The notes: generated by a model not told the origin, from the sequence alone. 64,000 bases of DNA from Carnegiea gigantea (GCA_029747015.1 JAKOGI010001955.1:10001-74000); one strand, 5' to 3'; shown: positions 1-12,399, counted from the stretch's first letter. Translations and numbers: made by a program.

Positions 1-545
1 TCATAGTCATGTTGCCACGTATCTTCAACTCCATAAACTCTTTCTCCTTTTGCCTTTGGACTACAAATGGGTAAAATTTTGCCCCTAACTTACCCAGGAA
101 TTTACTCTAGGTGAATTCAGGCCCTGCGAGCCTACCCTTATTAGTGTTCTACCAAATATCAGTTTCACGAGACAAATCATACGTCCCAATGTTTACTTTC
201 TTCTCTTCTCGAACCTCTACCACTGTAAAAATTTTCTCCATTTCCCTTACCCATTCCTTCAATACTATTGGATCATAATTTTCGTCATACCCTTTAGGGT
301 TGCATCGTGCTATTCTATCTGCGAATTTATCGTCTTTAGGAGGCATTTCAGTAGGTACTTCGAGAATCTGCTTCATCAGCTCAGCTACTAAGGTCGGCCA
401 GTAGTTCGGGTCCCCAATGTTGTTAGTTAACTCAATGGCATTAGTGGCATTTCACCAAAATTTAGTGACATATGATGTGAGGCTTGTTCACTTGGTCCCT
501 ACCCATGATCCGAATTATCCTCTATATGAATCTCTGCATTATTTT
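1..545 (-). pseudogene. gag: R1 gag fragment (Retrotrans_gag N-terminal part)
   Basis: Gag is the nucleocapsid precursor that packages retrotransposon RNA. The minus strand has an open stretch at 376-149 containing NPKGYDENYDPIVLKEWV and EKIFTVVEVREEKKVNIGTY, the usual start of the retrotransposon Gag domain (charged linker, Asp-Pro, Trp, then a helix ending in LysLysValAsn). A stop or frameshift sits near 149. The reading resumes in another frame to position 1 with GPEFTWSKFLGKLRAKFYP, the next conserved block. Upstream, the same frame extends to about 450 through a GDPNYWPTL block before a stop. The gene is therefore broken, and its C-terminal part and zinc knuckle are off the edge. Confidence 0.85.
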
Positions 546-1184
546 ACACTGATTCAGACATTCTGATCATACATTAAACGAAACAATTCAATCATTGAAT
601 ACCCAAACATATAAGATAAGCATGCCCATTAAATACATTTAATATGTTTCAAATATTACTTAAAACATAATCCAAAGTTTCATTATATCATTTCATAACT
701 GCTTATTTACATATATAGCAGCCTGTTTATATACATGATCAATAAAATATAACACATCTAGCTGATTAAGTAGGATCAACCCTAACTCTTACCTAAAACA
801 CTAACTAGCCCCTAGTCCTTAAGTCTGTCACATGCCCAAAAAAGAAATGGACCATGTCATCACAGTCGGAAGGATTTGACTGACTATATACAGTATCATG
901 TACTACACAAAATTCGTCTATTCAATCTAATCATACTATACACATGGGGGGCTCAAAATGTGACCTACTCAAATCAACAACTGAAACAACTTAAGATCCC
1001 TAAATGGATCGTAATCTAGGTCAGACTCATCCACAGGCTCCTCGCCTAAGACGAAACTGCTGTCTGATGCTCCAAACTCTACTTCATCGATCTCCTGATC
1101 GGCTTGCTGCTCTCCTACTTCCTTATCGACCTCCTGATCCATCTGTTGCTCCTCTACTATCTCATCAATCTCCTGATTAATTCG

Positions 1185-1388
1185 CTGCTCCTCTATTACC
1201 TCATCAATCTCCTAATCCTCCTCTGGATCGTCCTCTTCCTCTAGATGGCCCTCAAAACCCTTTATGGGCTTGTCATTAGAACTTACCTGCTCCTCTACTA
1301 CCTCATCAATCTCCTAATCCTCCTCTGGATCGTCCTCTTTCTCTAGATGGCCCTCGAAACCCTCCATGGGCTTGTCATTAGAACTTAC
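1185..1388 (-). repeat. 102-bp direct tandem duplication in the R1 leader ORF
   Basis: Copy 1 is 1185-1286 and copy 2 is 1287-1388, differing at only a few bases. The length is 34 codons, so the duplication keeps the reading frame of the acidic leader ORF. Each copy carries the same in-frame stop, so the stop is older than the duplication or was copied with it. Confidence 0.85.
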
Positions 1389-2048
1389 CATGATCTCTAG
1401 TGTATTGAGGAGATCCACCACCACATGAGCCTCCGAGGATTTTCAGGCATCTATGGAGTACCTGGTATAGGCGGCGAGGATGGTGCCTGTGCTGGTGTGG
1501 GTGGTGCAGGTGGGGGATGTGCTTGGTGTAATGGGAAAACGTGCTCAAGAGTCTCTATAGTAACCCCCTCAGCTCGAACTCCTCCCATAACATCAACTCC
1601 GAGGTGATAGTCACCGAAGCCCCTTGAACTTGAAACCTAGGTTCGTCCTAACCTAGGTTCCCCGTCATCATGAAATAATGATAATGGAGCCTGAACTCTA
1701 CCACGGATCAATCGTTGGTAAGGACCATAGCAATCTACACGCACGGGCCGTGATGTTATGAAACTCGGAGAAAGGGTCCTGTGCGTGAGCTATCATGCTG
1801 GCATGCAACAGTGAAATGTGGGCCACCATGGACAAACCAGGCATAATATTAACTGTGTAAGGACCCATCCAACAAGGAAAATACAAATGAGAGGCATGTA
1901 AAAGATAAGTAATATGCATTTCCAATATCATAAGTCTATTTTTGATATCACAATTCTCTAATAGTATATGATATTCATTACTAATAACCCTTCTCACCCT
2001 CCCACATCTGAGCTCCATACTCCATATCCCATCAAGAAAATCGAAACC

Positions 2049-2062
2049 TGGCTCTAATACCA
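2049..2062 (-). other. R1 primer-binding site (tRNA-iMet type)
   Basis: The minus strand reads TGGTATTAGAGCCA four bases inside the LTR edge. It matches the usual plant initiator-Met PBS (TGGTATCAGAGCC) with one change, and fixes the element orientation as minus. Confidence 0.85.
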
Positions 2063-2066
2063 AATC

Positions 2067-4644
2067 TGTAACATGTCAAATGTACATAATTCACTATTTG
2101 CGTTCTGTTCATTAGTTTCACTAGTTAGAAGTAATAACCCAAATGATCGGAGTGTTACTGCTGTCCAAAAAGGACAAGGCCTCGCTTGTAAACAATAAAT
2201 ATAGCAACGCTAAATAACATTTACCATCACAAGACATTCAAACAATCACAGCCCATCAAAACCATATATGAGCAGTTCTAACGTCAAACCATTCAACTAT
2301 CTCAAGCTTTACACCAAAATATAGTAACTATTGTAGCGTATACAGTTCCAACATCAAAATATTTCATGATACAGTGCTGAAAACATCTCAATTGTAATAC
2401 ACCACTGTCCCATTTGGACTTCCTTTCTCACTTATCACTTTCAGTCAACTTGCTAGCCTAGGGGCGATTCACTGAAAATTTGCCTAAAACAAAATACGAA
2501 AACATTTCGAACTGTGAGTCGAAGCTCAATACATGCATTCTGTATTGTTAAACGTTTATAGAAGAACTGGTTGGGCCCACATTGCTATTCATTTTAATTT
2601 AAAAATAGGGAATGAGATAAATATAAAACTGCATTATCAATTATTATCTGATAGTGAACCCCTAGTAACCGTTATGATCTAAAGATAGGTGTACACCTGC
2701 CAAGTCGATCGGGGGACCTAGCCTGAAGTCGTACAGGTAGCTGAAGGGCAATGTTCTGTAACTGATAATTGATGGGGTCACTAATTATGTGATAAATCAC
2801 TGATTGAACTGATTTAATAATATACTTACCAAAACATTATAATTTTGATAAATACGCGCTGATTTCTAAAGATACAGATAATGAACGCACCTAGTACTTT
2901 TAATGAAATTTCACTGAGTATGATTATGTACAAAATGGGAAGAAATGATAGATTAGGCCTTGATTCTATACAAAAATATCATTATGGGAACATAGAGTTA
3001 GTAAATTTATTTGTTTTCATAGTTATTACTTTAGTAAAAGAAAAAGTAAGGGCGTAATAGGGGCTAAAGTAAATGACTCGTAACTTAATCTCCCGACCTC
3101 CATTTAAGACTTAATTCTTCAATATAGAAAGCTTAAGAAGTCCCAAAAAACCTTCATTTACAATACAAAACATGATTCCCATAATAGAGTTCCCAAAATG
3201 GGGTTAGAACACAAGTGTACCAGTTCTAATTGATCCTGCACAGTTCTGGAAAAATGGCCATAACGTTTTCTATAGAGCTTGGATTTAGGTGATTCAAAAG
3301 GCATTTGAAAGCTGACATACGGATCTATCGTTTGTCCAAAAAACATAATTTTTAGTGGGGCCAATCATGACCAGTTTATTGGCAAAGAGTTCCTTGTTTT
3401 CTGTTAGTTCACAGCCACACTGCCTTGCTTTCTCCTCTCTTTTCACACAAATCCTCATGTAAAATCACTCCTTAAAATCATGTAACAAAGCTTGGGTCCT
3501 TCCCATCACCATAGAAAGCCATAATCTAAAGAACATGATTTAGTTGCATCAGTGAGCAAATGATCCTTTACAATTAATTAGAGAATTTCTATAATCCACC
3601 CCTTTTCAAGAATCAACCAAATCATTTTTTTCAAGTCGAAGAACACATCCAAGATTCATTTTGCATCAAATATAATCAAACAACATGCTTAATGCCAAAA
3701 TAATTCAAACCATGCATTAATTGCCCAAACCCTAGCTTGTAACCAACTTACTTCCTCTTCATCTCATCCATGATCACCAAAAACACCATCATAAATATTA
3801 TTAGAGATTAAAACTACTAAATCAAATACAAACAATCCAAGAAAAGCATACTTCCAACCTTATGCTTGCATGATCATAAACAACCCTAAACCCTAGCATT
3901 CTTCAAACTCAATCAACAATTAAAAAATCAAAATAACTCTTGTTTCCATCCAAAGAACATGATCAAAACTCAAATCAACATAAACAAGGATCAAAAATCC
4001 AGAGAAACAAGCCTAGGGTTACTAATCTTGAGCTTGAAAAAAGTAGAGATGGAGATGGTTGTTGGTGGTTTTGAGAATTAGGGATGGTGGAAGCCAGGGC
4101 TGGCCAAAAAACACCACAAAAGCAGCAGCAGTAGCTGGGGGGGTGGCTATGGGGTTGGAGAGAAATGTGGGTTGAGTTTGGTTGTATTTTTTTTGACTTA
4201 TCTCATACTTGGCTGAATTTAACCACCTCAAAAAGTAGCTTTTACTAACCATCGTTGAGCTTAAATCATGGTAATTAGCTAGGTTAATATTGCAAACTTG
4301 TTGGGCATCAAATTAGGCCGAAATAAGTTGGGTTCGAGAATAAAACACTCTGCAACGATATTGTTTTTGTGTAACTCAAAATTAAAATTTTGTGATGTTA
4401 TGGAAAACAAAATAAATTACTTAGATTATAATTGTTAGGGACTACTATCAATTCTCCTAAAATTTTCGTTAATAATTAAATAAATAAATAAAACCTGAAT
4501 TGCCAGGTGAAGGCCTAAATGAAATATTGTTTTCCAATTGAGATGATTAAATGCGATAAATCAATATGAGAAAGTCATCAACACGAGGTAATTAAATAAA
4601 TAAACATAATTTACGGTTGGGCTATCACGCTTGCTATTGTTACA
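2067..4644 (-). repeat. R1 5' LTR (about 2.6 kb)
   Basis: Starts TGTAACATGTC and ends GTTACA in plus orientation. Blocks match the LTRs of element A: the segment around 2690-2890 (GTGTACACCTGCCAA, and the block reading AAAACATTATAATTTTGATA) aligns with 5960-6140 and 13870-14050. The first 580 bases also match LTR piece D at 52686. No gene is seen inside; the small ORFs at 3158-3364 and 4022-4252 lie in LTR sequence. Confidence 0.8.
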
Positions 4645-5189
4645 GAAAAAGGGTTGCTCGTTTTATAGGAGCGCAACTATGAGCCCTTGAGCAAAACATA
4701 CTGCTCCATTCCAAATAGGATAGAGACAATTAGGGGCATACAAGAGGTTGATTTGGACACGTCTAAATCTAATTATGTTTGTAAAGAAATGATTTCAGGT
4801 TCTAGCTCTTCTGAGGAGAATCCGAGTTCTTTAACGATTTTAAGCATTATGGTATATGTACATTGTAGAATTAGTTCTCTGATACACAATCTCTAGCTAA
4901 AACAGACCACTTACTTAATTTGTCACATCATAATTCAAGAAACTTACAGTTCTAGCACAAGGGTAAGAAATGCAGTTTTCTTAATTTATGTAAACAGTCT
5001 TCCAGTTTACTTTGTTAAGGAAAGAAACTATCAGTTTTCCACTCTTTAAATTTGAGTTGGGTGATTGTCCGAATTCAGAAGACGAGTCTTCGAATTTCAA
5101 TACAAGACATCCATTGAATAACACTTAAGTGTGCAAAAGACTATAAAGGAAACTATCAGGCTGTGGGGCCCACAGTTATGATTGCACAT
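4645..5189. other. Unassigned spacer between R1 and T1
   Basis: About 545 bases that fit none of the element families in the window. A 69-codon plus-strand ORF (4687-4896) has a Ser/Glu-rich middle (SGSSSSEENPSS) but no recognised domain. It could be a chance ORF, a captured gene scrap, or part of an older insertion. The last five bases (5185-5189, CACAT) are the predicted left TSD of T1. Confidence 0.4.
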
Positions 5190-5357
5190 TGTAGATGCCC
5201 AAAAAAGGCATTTATATCTTAATCACCCAATGGCAAAAATAATACACAAACTTATGCGTTAGGATGTCTAGCAAAGTGACTAAAAAAAATGTATGACCGA
5301 ACCAATGGAATGAAAGCCTGTAGGGAGCCTGTGCAAGCTAGCCCAATGGGCCTAGCA
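5190..5357 (+). repeat. T1 5' LTR, first piece
   Basis: Begins TGTAGATGCCC, a start resembling those of Ogre-type LTRs, and runs to the TAGCA duplicated by insertion of A. It continues at 16433 once A is removed. Confidence 0.6.
5353..5357. repeat. TSD of element A, left copy (TAGCA)
   Basis: TAGCA stands directly before the A LTR (TGTAACGACC) and again directly after the other LTR at 16428-16432. Confidence 0.95.
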
Positions 5358-8300
5358 TGTAACGACCCTTAATTAAGCATGTTTTACTGTTTGCAATCAC
5401 AATTCTAATTCCCTCAATTACAGCTGATAAACCCAATGATCGGGGTCTTACCTCCATCCAAAGGACAGGGCTTAAAGCATGTATACTAGAAATAACATAG
5501 TGAAGAATGGCTTCAACCATACACATTCATACATGATCAAGCAATATACAGCTAGCTGTTAACTAACATAAGGTTTATATACTAAAGTAAAACAATTCAC
5601 CATATAATCTGCACCTCCACCACTGAAGATTTTAAAATACAGCTTCAAAATATGCATGTACTATGGCACTGTTGATCCATCTACATTCCCTTGGTCAACT
5701 TATTTTCTTCAATTAGTTTGCTAGCATAAGGGTGATTCACTAAGCATGTACCTAAAATAAAACATGAAAAATATTTTGAATTGTAAGCCGAAACTCAGTA
5801 GATGCATTCCTATATTGTTAAAAGACCTCTGCATAGATTGATTAGGCACCCGCTTTGCTTTTCATTTGAAGTTAAAACAGTGAATGAGATGAATGTAAAC
5901 TGCAATTGCTAGTTAATATCTGATAATAAGCCCCCTTGATGTTGTTACGCTGTATAGGTAGGTGTACACCTGCCAAATCAATCAGAGGATCTAGCCTAAA
6001 GTTGGGCGGGTAACTCACGGGCAATGCCCTGTGTTTAGTAACTGATGGGGTTACTAATTATATGATAAATCACTGATTAAACTGATTCATTGATGTACTT
6101 ACCAAAATATTATAATTTTGATAAATACGTGCTGATTTCTAAAGATATAGGCAATAAACGTACCTGAAGTCTTTAAAATACAATCTCAGTCGATAATACT
6201 TATACATAATTGGAAATGATAGACTAGGTCCCCTTTCTGCTTAAGAAATATAGTTATAGGTAAATGCAGTTAGTAAGCAACTTTTACGCCCATAATTTTT
6301 CACTTTATAGAAATTGATGAATAAAAAGGACATCCACAATTCAAACAATTCAGTATAAGATAAGTTATACTGAAATGATTTTGAAAAATAAATAAGTTAT
6401 GGTCATTGAACTCGAACTAAAACAAATTAGAGCAAAATAGACCAAAATGAAATAATTGAGGTCATAATGAAAGGACTGTAATGGATATAAATGGAATATG
6501 GGTTTTTAATATTTTTGAAATGGATAATAAAAGATTTAATGCTAAGAGGGGTGTTGTGAGGTTCATAAAAGCTCATGTAACCCTAGTTTAGCCAGATAGA
6601 CACCAATCTCGGGTCGTTACTCTCCGCACTTCTCAAATTTCATTCTCATGCCCTTGTAACTCGGTTTTCCAACCCAAGTAAGCTTCTATACATAATCAGA
6701 ATTGTTGAACTCACTAATCTTTGTAGTTTCTTTGCAATATGCATAATTATATTGAAATTGCTTACAATATTTCTAAATGTCACAATTTCTTTCTTCCTTC
6801 ATATTACCGCTTGAAGGTCTACTTTAGAAAATTCATATCTTTCACCCTTGATCTCCAATTGAGCGATAAAACCCTAATATAAAAAGCTTAGGAAGTCTCT
6901 TAAAATGTTCATTGATAGTGCAAGCTATTATTCGCACAATAGGGTTCCTAAACTTGGACCAAAACACAACTGTACACAGCTTCGCTCTACCCTGTGTAGT
7001 CTTAGAAAAACGACCATAATGTTTTCGACGCAATATAGAATAAAGTGATTCAAAAGGCATTTGAAAGATAACTCACTGATTTATCTGACCACCAAAAATC
7101 ACAGTTTTGTAATGGGCCGAACAGTACCAGTTTAATCGTAAAGTGACCCTTGTTTCAAGTCTGTTCATTGCTCTACTGTTTTTATTTTCCCCATTCTTTT
7201 CACATAATTCCCATCTAAAATCACTCCTTAAAATCATTTAACAAATCCTTATTCTTTCTCATTGCCTTACAAAGCCATATTACTCAAATTTACTCCAAAA
7301 TCATCTATAGCAAAATTTCAATTCTTCTCTCTTTCAAAATCACTCAAAACACATCCATAAGCTTACTTATTTGCATAAATAAACAACATGACCTTTTATA
7401 ATCAATTGGAGAAATTTTCATAATCCACCCCTTTATGGAAAAATCACCTCAAGTCATTTCTCCAAATTAAATGACACATCAAAGATTCACTTCTCATCAA
7501 AGTACACACAAAGAACATGTTTGATACCAAGAGTGAGCTAAACCATGCATAGTCATTAAAACCCTAGCTTAGGACCAACTTAGATTCACCTTTAACTCAT
7601 CCAAAACCACACCAACACTATCATAATCATTTATAATGCTAAAGATTATCAAATCAGATACAAAACAATCCATAAACATCATTTTAATTTAAGCTTGCAT
7701 GATCATGAACAACCTCAACCCTTGTATGCTTTCAAGCTTAATCAACAATTAAAACATCAAAATAACGCTTTTTTATATCAAGATAACATAATCCATAATC
7801 AAATCCAATATAAAAATCAAAAATTAAACATGATTAAGTTAGGATTTACATCACTTTAAACTTGGATTTTGAGAGATGGAGGTAATGTTTGGTGTTTGTG
7901 TGAGCTGTGGGTGGTGGCTGGTGGTTGATGGGGTGGTGGCTGGTGGCTAGTGGTGGCTGGTAGTAGTAGCTGATGGCGACAGTAGGAGGTGGTGGCAATA
8001 TGGGGCTAGTTGTGGGGTGAAGAGAGGGAAAGAAGAAGAAAGCCTAGTGCTTTTACATAGTCGAAAATGATTCTAAGCTAAATACAATTACTTGGTTGAG
8101 TTTTATCCTTCCCCAAAATATCTTTTTACTGATTGAAATTAGGTACAAATGATGGTAATCAACTTAATTTAATTGTACCAAATACTTTTGGGTCATAATT
8201 TGAGCCTAAAATAAATTAGGCTGTAATTTGGGCCCAAATAAATTGGGCCAAAATTAATGAATTTGGGCCCAAATTTTTGTATGGGTAAAAATTAATTTTT

Positions 8301-8516
8301 TTTATATTATGAAAAATAATTTATTACCTAATCATATTTACCAGGGCCTAATATCAATTCACCTAAGATTATTACAGTAAATAAAATACAAATTATAAAG
8401 TGGGGCCCAAAATAAATTCTCCCAAGCGGGATGATTACATGAGATAAATAAACATGAAAAATTAATAACATGGCTTAATTAAATAAATAAACATGATTCG
8501 GGGTCGGGCTATTACA
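5358..8516 (-). repeat. A 3' LTR (left copy, 3159 bp)
   Basis: TGTAACGACC ... GGGCTATTACA, matching 13286-16427 over its whole length. It holds a GGT-rich patch at about 7905-7995. The ORFs in it (for example 6842-7060) are not conserved in the other LTR and are discounted. Confidence 0.93.
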
Positions 8517-8535
8517 ACCTCCCCTCTTTAAAGAG
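8517..8535 (-). other. A polypurine tract
   Basis: Directly next to the left LTR the minus strand reads CTCTTTAAAGAGGGGAGGT, a purine-rich plus-strand priming site in the expected position. Confidence 0.8.
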
Positions 8536-8559
8536 TTTCATCTTTGAAACTCGTGAGCT

Positions 8560-9035
8560 TTGACAAAACATGCAAGTTTATCTTAAATAGATATGGGTAC
8601 TTGGCTTGCATCTCATCCTCGGTTTCCCCAAGTGGCTTTTGAGGAGGTATGATTTGCTGAATGTATTCTAATTAATGGTATCTGCCTAATGTATAACTGC
8701 TTAATCTTGCGATCTAGTACTTGGACTAGGTTCTTTTCAAACACCAGGCCCTTATTGACCACAATGGGTTTGGTTAAGAAAGCGTGGTCAGGATCTAGAA
8801 TGTATTGCCTGTGTTGTGAGGTAAAGAGCATGTAGTACACGTATTTGTGTTGATATAAGTAGATCTAGTTGACAAGCTATAGGATTCAATCTTTCAATAT
8901 ACTTGCATGCTCCAATAGATCTTGGCCTCAATTTAGCTTGCAGTTTAATGGCCTTAAGCCCTGAGTTGGTGAAACTTTCTCAAAAACCTTATCATATACC
9001 TGAAACTCCAAGAATCTTCTTCTTTTATCAGCATA
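8560..9035 (-). pseudogene. int: A integrase C-terminal remnant
   Basis: The minus strand from about 9030 to 8560 encodes the part of integrase after the catalytic core. A degraded block with KLRPRSIGACKYIERLNP matches the usual KL.PR.IGP..I..R.NP block. The stretch 8840-8613 contains YILDPDHAFLTKPIVVNKGL and VLDRKIKQL, then HTSSKATWGN, which is the Tekay/Del tail near the chromodomain. The zinc-binding and D,D-35-E core that should precede it is absent: the sequence joins RNase H/spacer coding at about 9168 within some 140 bases. The element cannot make a working integrase. Confidence 0.8.
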
Positions 9036-9149
9036 GCTTTTCTATTGGTTCCAATAGTCTATTTTCAAGATTCTTTTTATGTGTGTCACCACATTGAATG
9101 TTAAAGAAAATCCTCATGACCTAAAAGACTTTTGTCATCAAAGTCTGCG

Positions 9150-10500
9150 TCATTTTACCTTGATGTTTCATGTAAAATTCTCTGCTAGAATTTTCACAAC
9201 ATCGACTGCTGGGAGTTCTATGCTTTCTTCAAATACAAATGTTGGACCTAGGTCATGAAGTACTATAGGCTCCAACTGAAAGAGTTTGATATTTTTAGAT
9301 GCTTGCCCATGTGACACCAATTGAGCATCCAAGTTCTCAAGCTCTCTTAAGAGGTTCAACTGAGTAATGACTACAGTGTTAAGGGCATCTGTAAAAACGT
9401 TTGCCTTTCCTGGGTGGTATTGGTTCTACAAGTCGTAATCTTTAAGAAATTCTAGCCAATGCCTTTGTCTCAGATTAAGCTTCTTATAATTGAAAATGTA
9501 CTTTAGGCTTCGATGATTAGTATAGTTCTCACAAGGTACTCCATACAAGTAATGTTTTCAAATTTTCAGTGCAAAAACCATAACCATTAGCCTTGGGTCA
9601 TGGGTAGGGTGATTTCGCTCATAAGGCTTGAACTGTCAGGAGGTATAAGATACCACTTTATCTTCTAGCTAACTTGCGGCTTTCTTCAATAAATTGGTCA
9701 TGGAAGATGATATTTGACAAATCCTTCCCGAACTCAATAATACCTTATTAAACCGAAAAAGTTTCTGATCTTAATAAAATTGGTGAGCCTTGGACACTTT
9801 GTAATTACTTTCACTTTTTCAAATCAATCTTAATCCCTTCCTTTAAAACCACATGTCCCAAAAATACCACTTCATTTAACTAGAACTCACGTTTCTTATA
9901 TTTGCTATGTAATTGATGTTCCCTCAAGGTCTATAACATCATTCTCAAATGGGTAATGTGTTCGTTTTTATCTTTGGAGTACCTCCAACGTGCCCAAATA
10001 GGGTTTGAAAACTCTAGTTATAAGATCCACAAAGATTGTAGGGGCATTGGTCAGGCCACAACGCATCACGTTAAATTCATAGTGACCAAATGGGATCCTA
10101 AGTTCGGTTTGGGAATGTCTTTAGGTATAATCCTAAGTTGATGGTGTCCTGATCTTAAATAAATCTTAGAAAAGGCCCCTTCTCCTTATAGTTGATCAAA
10201 CAGATCATCTATTCAGGTCAATGGGTATTTGTTATTGATGGTGATCTAGTTCAGCTTACGGTAACTGATATACATCCTCAACACTCCATCTTTCTTCTTC
10301 ATAAATAGAACTAGGGCACTCTATGGTGACACACTTTGTCTGATAAGTCCTTTTTGTAATGTCTCATCTAATTGAATCTTCAGTTTTCTAAGCTCTATTT
10401 GGGCCATACGATATGGGGCTTTAGAGATACGTTGGGATCAGGGACTAATTCAATCTCAAAAATTAATTTCTCTTTATGGGGCAGTCCCAATAACTCTTCA
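9150..10500 (-). pseudogene. pol: A reverse transcriptase / RNase H pseudogene
   Basis: RT copies element RNA and RNase H removes the template. The minus strand shows an RT start at about 10320-10240 (FMKKKDGVLRMYISYRKLN, the KKDG...YR.LN block). It then runs downward through RT and thumb (LNEVVFLGHVV near 9870) to RNase H (KPKVHFQL and LARIS blocks near 9510-9450). The linker to integrase is at 9359-9168 (LRELENLDAQLV). Many stops and frame changes interrupt it, and the usual F.DD catalytic box is not cleanly readable. Confidence 0.8.
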
Positions 10501-10769
10501 GAAAAATATTTTTAAATTCACAAACTACAGAGATACTTCTGATTCTTCCTATGGTCATAACACCAAAGCCTAATATATCCTTAATATAAGAGCTCACTTG
10601 CTTTCATAACAGAATTTAAAGGACAAGGTATTTCCTCTCTTTTCCAATAAAACATATTTCTCTCCCTCGTTCATCCCTTTAAATAGCCTCAAGCTCCTCA
10701 CAATCTATCTTGACCCCATAAGTACACAACCAGCTCATTTCCAGAATCGTATCAAGGTCTGGCGAGTCA

Positions 10770-11055
10770 AATTGAATTAAAACTCCAGGGAATACTATCC
10801 AACCAATAGTAATTGGAACAAGCTTATAAGATATAGGACACTAAACTCTAGAGTCATTGGGTAACTTAATTCTATAATGGGTTTCCATCTCCTTATTTTT
10901 AAGGTTTAGTTGCATGGCGTATCGAGTGGAAGTAAATGAATGAGTGGTAACTGAATCAACCAATACACAAAATGGCTTTGAAATTGAAAAGAGAGTTCCA
11001 GTAACTACCGTACCAGAGACGGTAGCTTCCTTCTTGCTTAACACATAAGCCCTTG
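10770..11055 (-). pseudogene. pro: A retropepsin-like protease with altered active site
   Basis: The open stretch 11044-10841 on the minus strand has GTVVTGTLFSISKPFCVLVD followed by SVTTHSF. This is the aspartic protease region in which Asp-Ser-Gly-Ala-Thr is normal. Here Gly is replaced by Val and Ala by Thr, so the catalytic loop would not fold normally. It follows the gag remnant and precedes RT, as expected. Compare the intact DSGATHSF of element B. Confidence 0.85.
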
Positions 11056-11880
11056 CTACAGCTGTGAGCCTTGAAGGTGGGAACCCTTACCTACAGCCTT
11101 CAGTCTTCGGTGATAGGCAGCAATAAGGTGCTCTGGGCTACTGCACCATATGCATCTGCTAGTTCCCACTCGGTACTTAGAAGTGGTGTGGTTAGTTCTT
11201 TCACATTTCCTACCGAGCTCTGTTAAGCCTATAGGATGACTTTTGGTTGAAGCGGGACACTCTCGCTCGGAGCTCCCTGTTTGGTCCACTTCCCTTTCGG
11301 ATTAATTGGCTTCAAGGCCCTTAACTTAGTCTTCAATCATTCCCCTTTAGCTGCTCGCTCATATAACCCTTGATAGGTGAGGATTGGTTGACCAACCAGC
11401 TGGTTGCGAATATAGAAAGCTAATCCCTCTTCAAATCTCCTCATCTTCAGTCTTTCAGGTGATACAAACTCTGGAAATAACCTAGATAGTTCTATAAATT
11501 TGCTAGCATACTGTATCACAATCATACTATCACTCATCTTTAGTTCTTCCAAAAATCTACTCCCAGTGAAGTAAGGCGCTAAGAGCTTATTCTTAATAAT
11601 GTTCCACTAAAAGTCTACTTCCTTAGTCAGGTAAAATGTTTTAATGTTCACCTTTTTATCATTTGGAACCTCCACTGTTATAAAAATCTTTTCTATCCCT
11701 CTAATCCATACTTCTAGCTTCACTAAGTCATACATTTTATCATATACTTTAGGGTTGCATCGCCCACCCTATCTGCTAATTTATTGACTTTATGAGGGAT
11801 TTTGAAAGGTGCTGGGGCTATTCGTTTCATAAGCTCAGGCATCATGGTCTGTTAATAGTTAGAGTTTCTATATTGCTAAC
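11056..11880 (-). pseudogene. gag: A gag pseudogene with zinc-knuckle remnant
   Basis: From about 11850 the minus strand shows the gag start (PHKVNKLADR), then at 11552-11337 the Gag core MSDSMIVIQYASKFIELSRL and a RRFEEGLAFYIRNQ block. At 11289-11056 is the basic tail with a CCHC knuckle, CIWCSSPEHLIAAY, whose last Cys has become Tyr. At least three stops or frameshifts separate these blocks. Confidence 0.85.
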
Positions 11881-12399
11881 CAACTCAGGGGAATTTGAGG
11901 GCATTGCACTAAGGGGTATTAGCACATTACACAAAACTTGGCCACTCGACCCCTGACCATGATCTGAATTTTCTTCTATGTGGGTTTCTGCATTGTTTTC
12001 CACATATTCTGATATTTTGACTATCCATTCAGCTGAGTAATTCAGTCAATCGATTACATCCAATGTATAAGATACACATACACAACAGATACAACTAGCA
12101 TGGCCTAAGTACTATTAAATCATAATAGAAAGCTTCATTATATCATTACCATAATTACTCGCGTACATACGTATACATGATTCTACAAAGAATATCACAT
12201 CCAACTGACCACCCAAGGTCAACCTTTACACCTATCTCTTAACTAAAACACTACTTAGCCCTAATAGACTAAGTCCGCCACCTGCCCAGAAGTAAGCAGG
12301 ACTAGTCAACATAGTTGGAAAGGCCTGTCTAACTATATGTAATGTCATAATCTGCACAAAATGCATCTATCCAACTGGCTATACTATGTACATGTGGGC

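Larger units (their letters stand above)
1000..2063 (-). pseudogene. R1 leader ORF upstream of gag, acidic C-terminal part
   Basis: Between the PBS and gag the minus strand is largely open in one direction. It opens just inside the PBS at 2063 and runs without a stop to 1698 (121 codons, with HISLLHASMIAHAQDPF). A Pro-rich stretch follows (about 1540-1450), then a strongly acidic section (about 1390-1000) rich in Glu, Asp and Gln, with motifs such as EEDDPEED and EPVDESDLDYDPF. Stops occur near 1698 and within the two repeat copies (just after the EEDDPEED blocks). I do not recognise a domain. The same arrangement, with recognisable sequence similarity, occurs in element A, so this is probably a real extra gene of the family rather than a chance ORF. 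Confidence 0.5.
1..4644 (-). mobile_element. R1: Tekay/Del-like Ty3/gypsy LTR retrotransposon, 5' half
   Basis: Read on the minus strand the order is LTR (4644 to 2067), PBS, leader ORF, then gag running off the left edge. The LTR ends in TG..CA form, and a tRNA-iMet type PBS adjoins it. Gag at the left edge resembles those of Tekay/Del chromoviruses. The pol genes and the 3' LTR lie outside the window. The five bases after the LTR, GAAAA (4645-4649), are the predicted TSD, which cannot be checked here. The LTR is a shorter relative of the LTRs of element A (2.6 kb against 3.15 kb). Confidence 0.85.

Noticed and set aside
1425..1607. 60-codon plus-strand Gly-rich ORF
   Set aside because: Antisense to the Pro-rich part of the R1 leader ORF; the minus strand fits the element orientation and the A counterpart.
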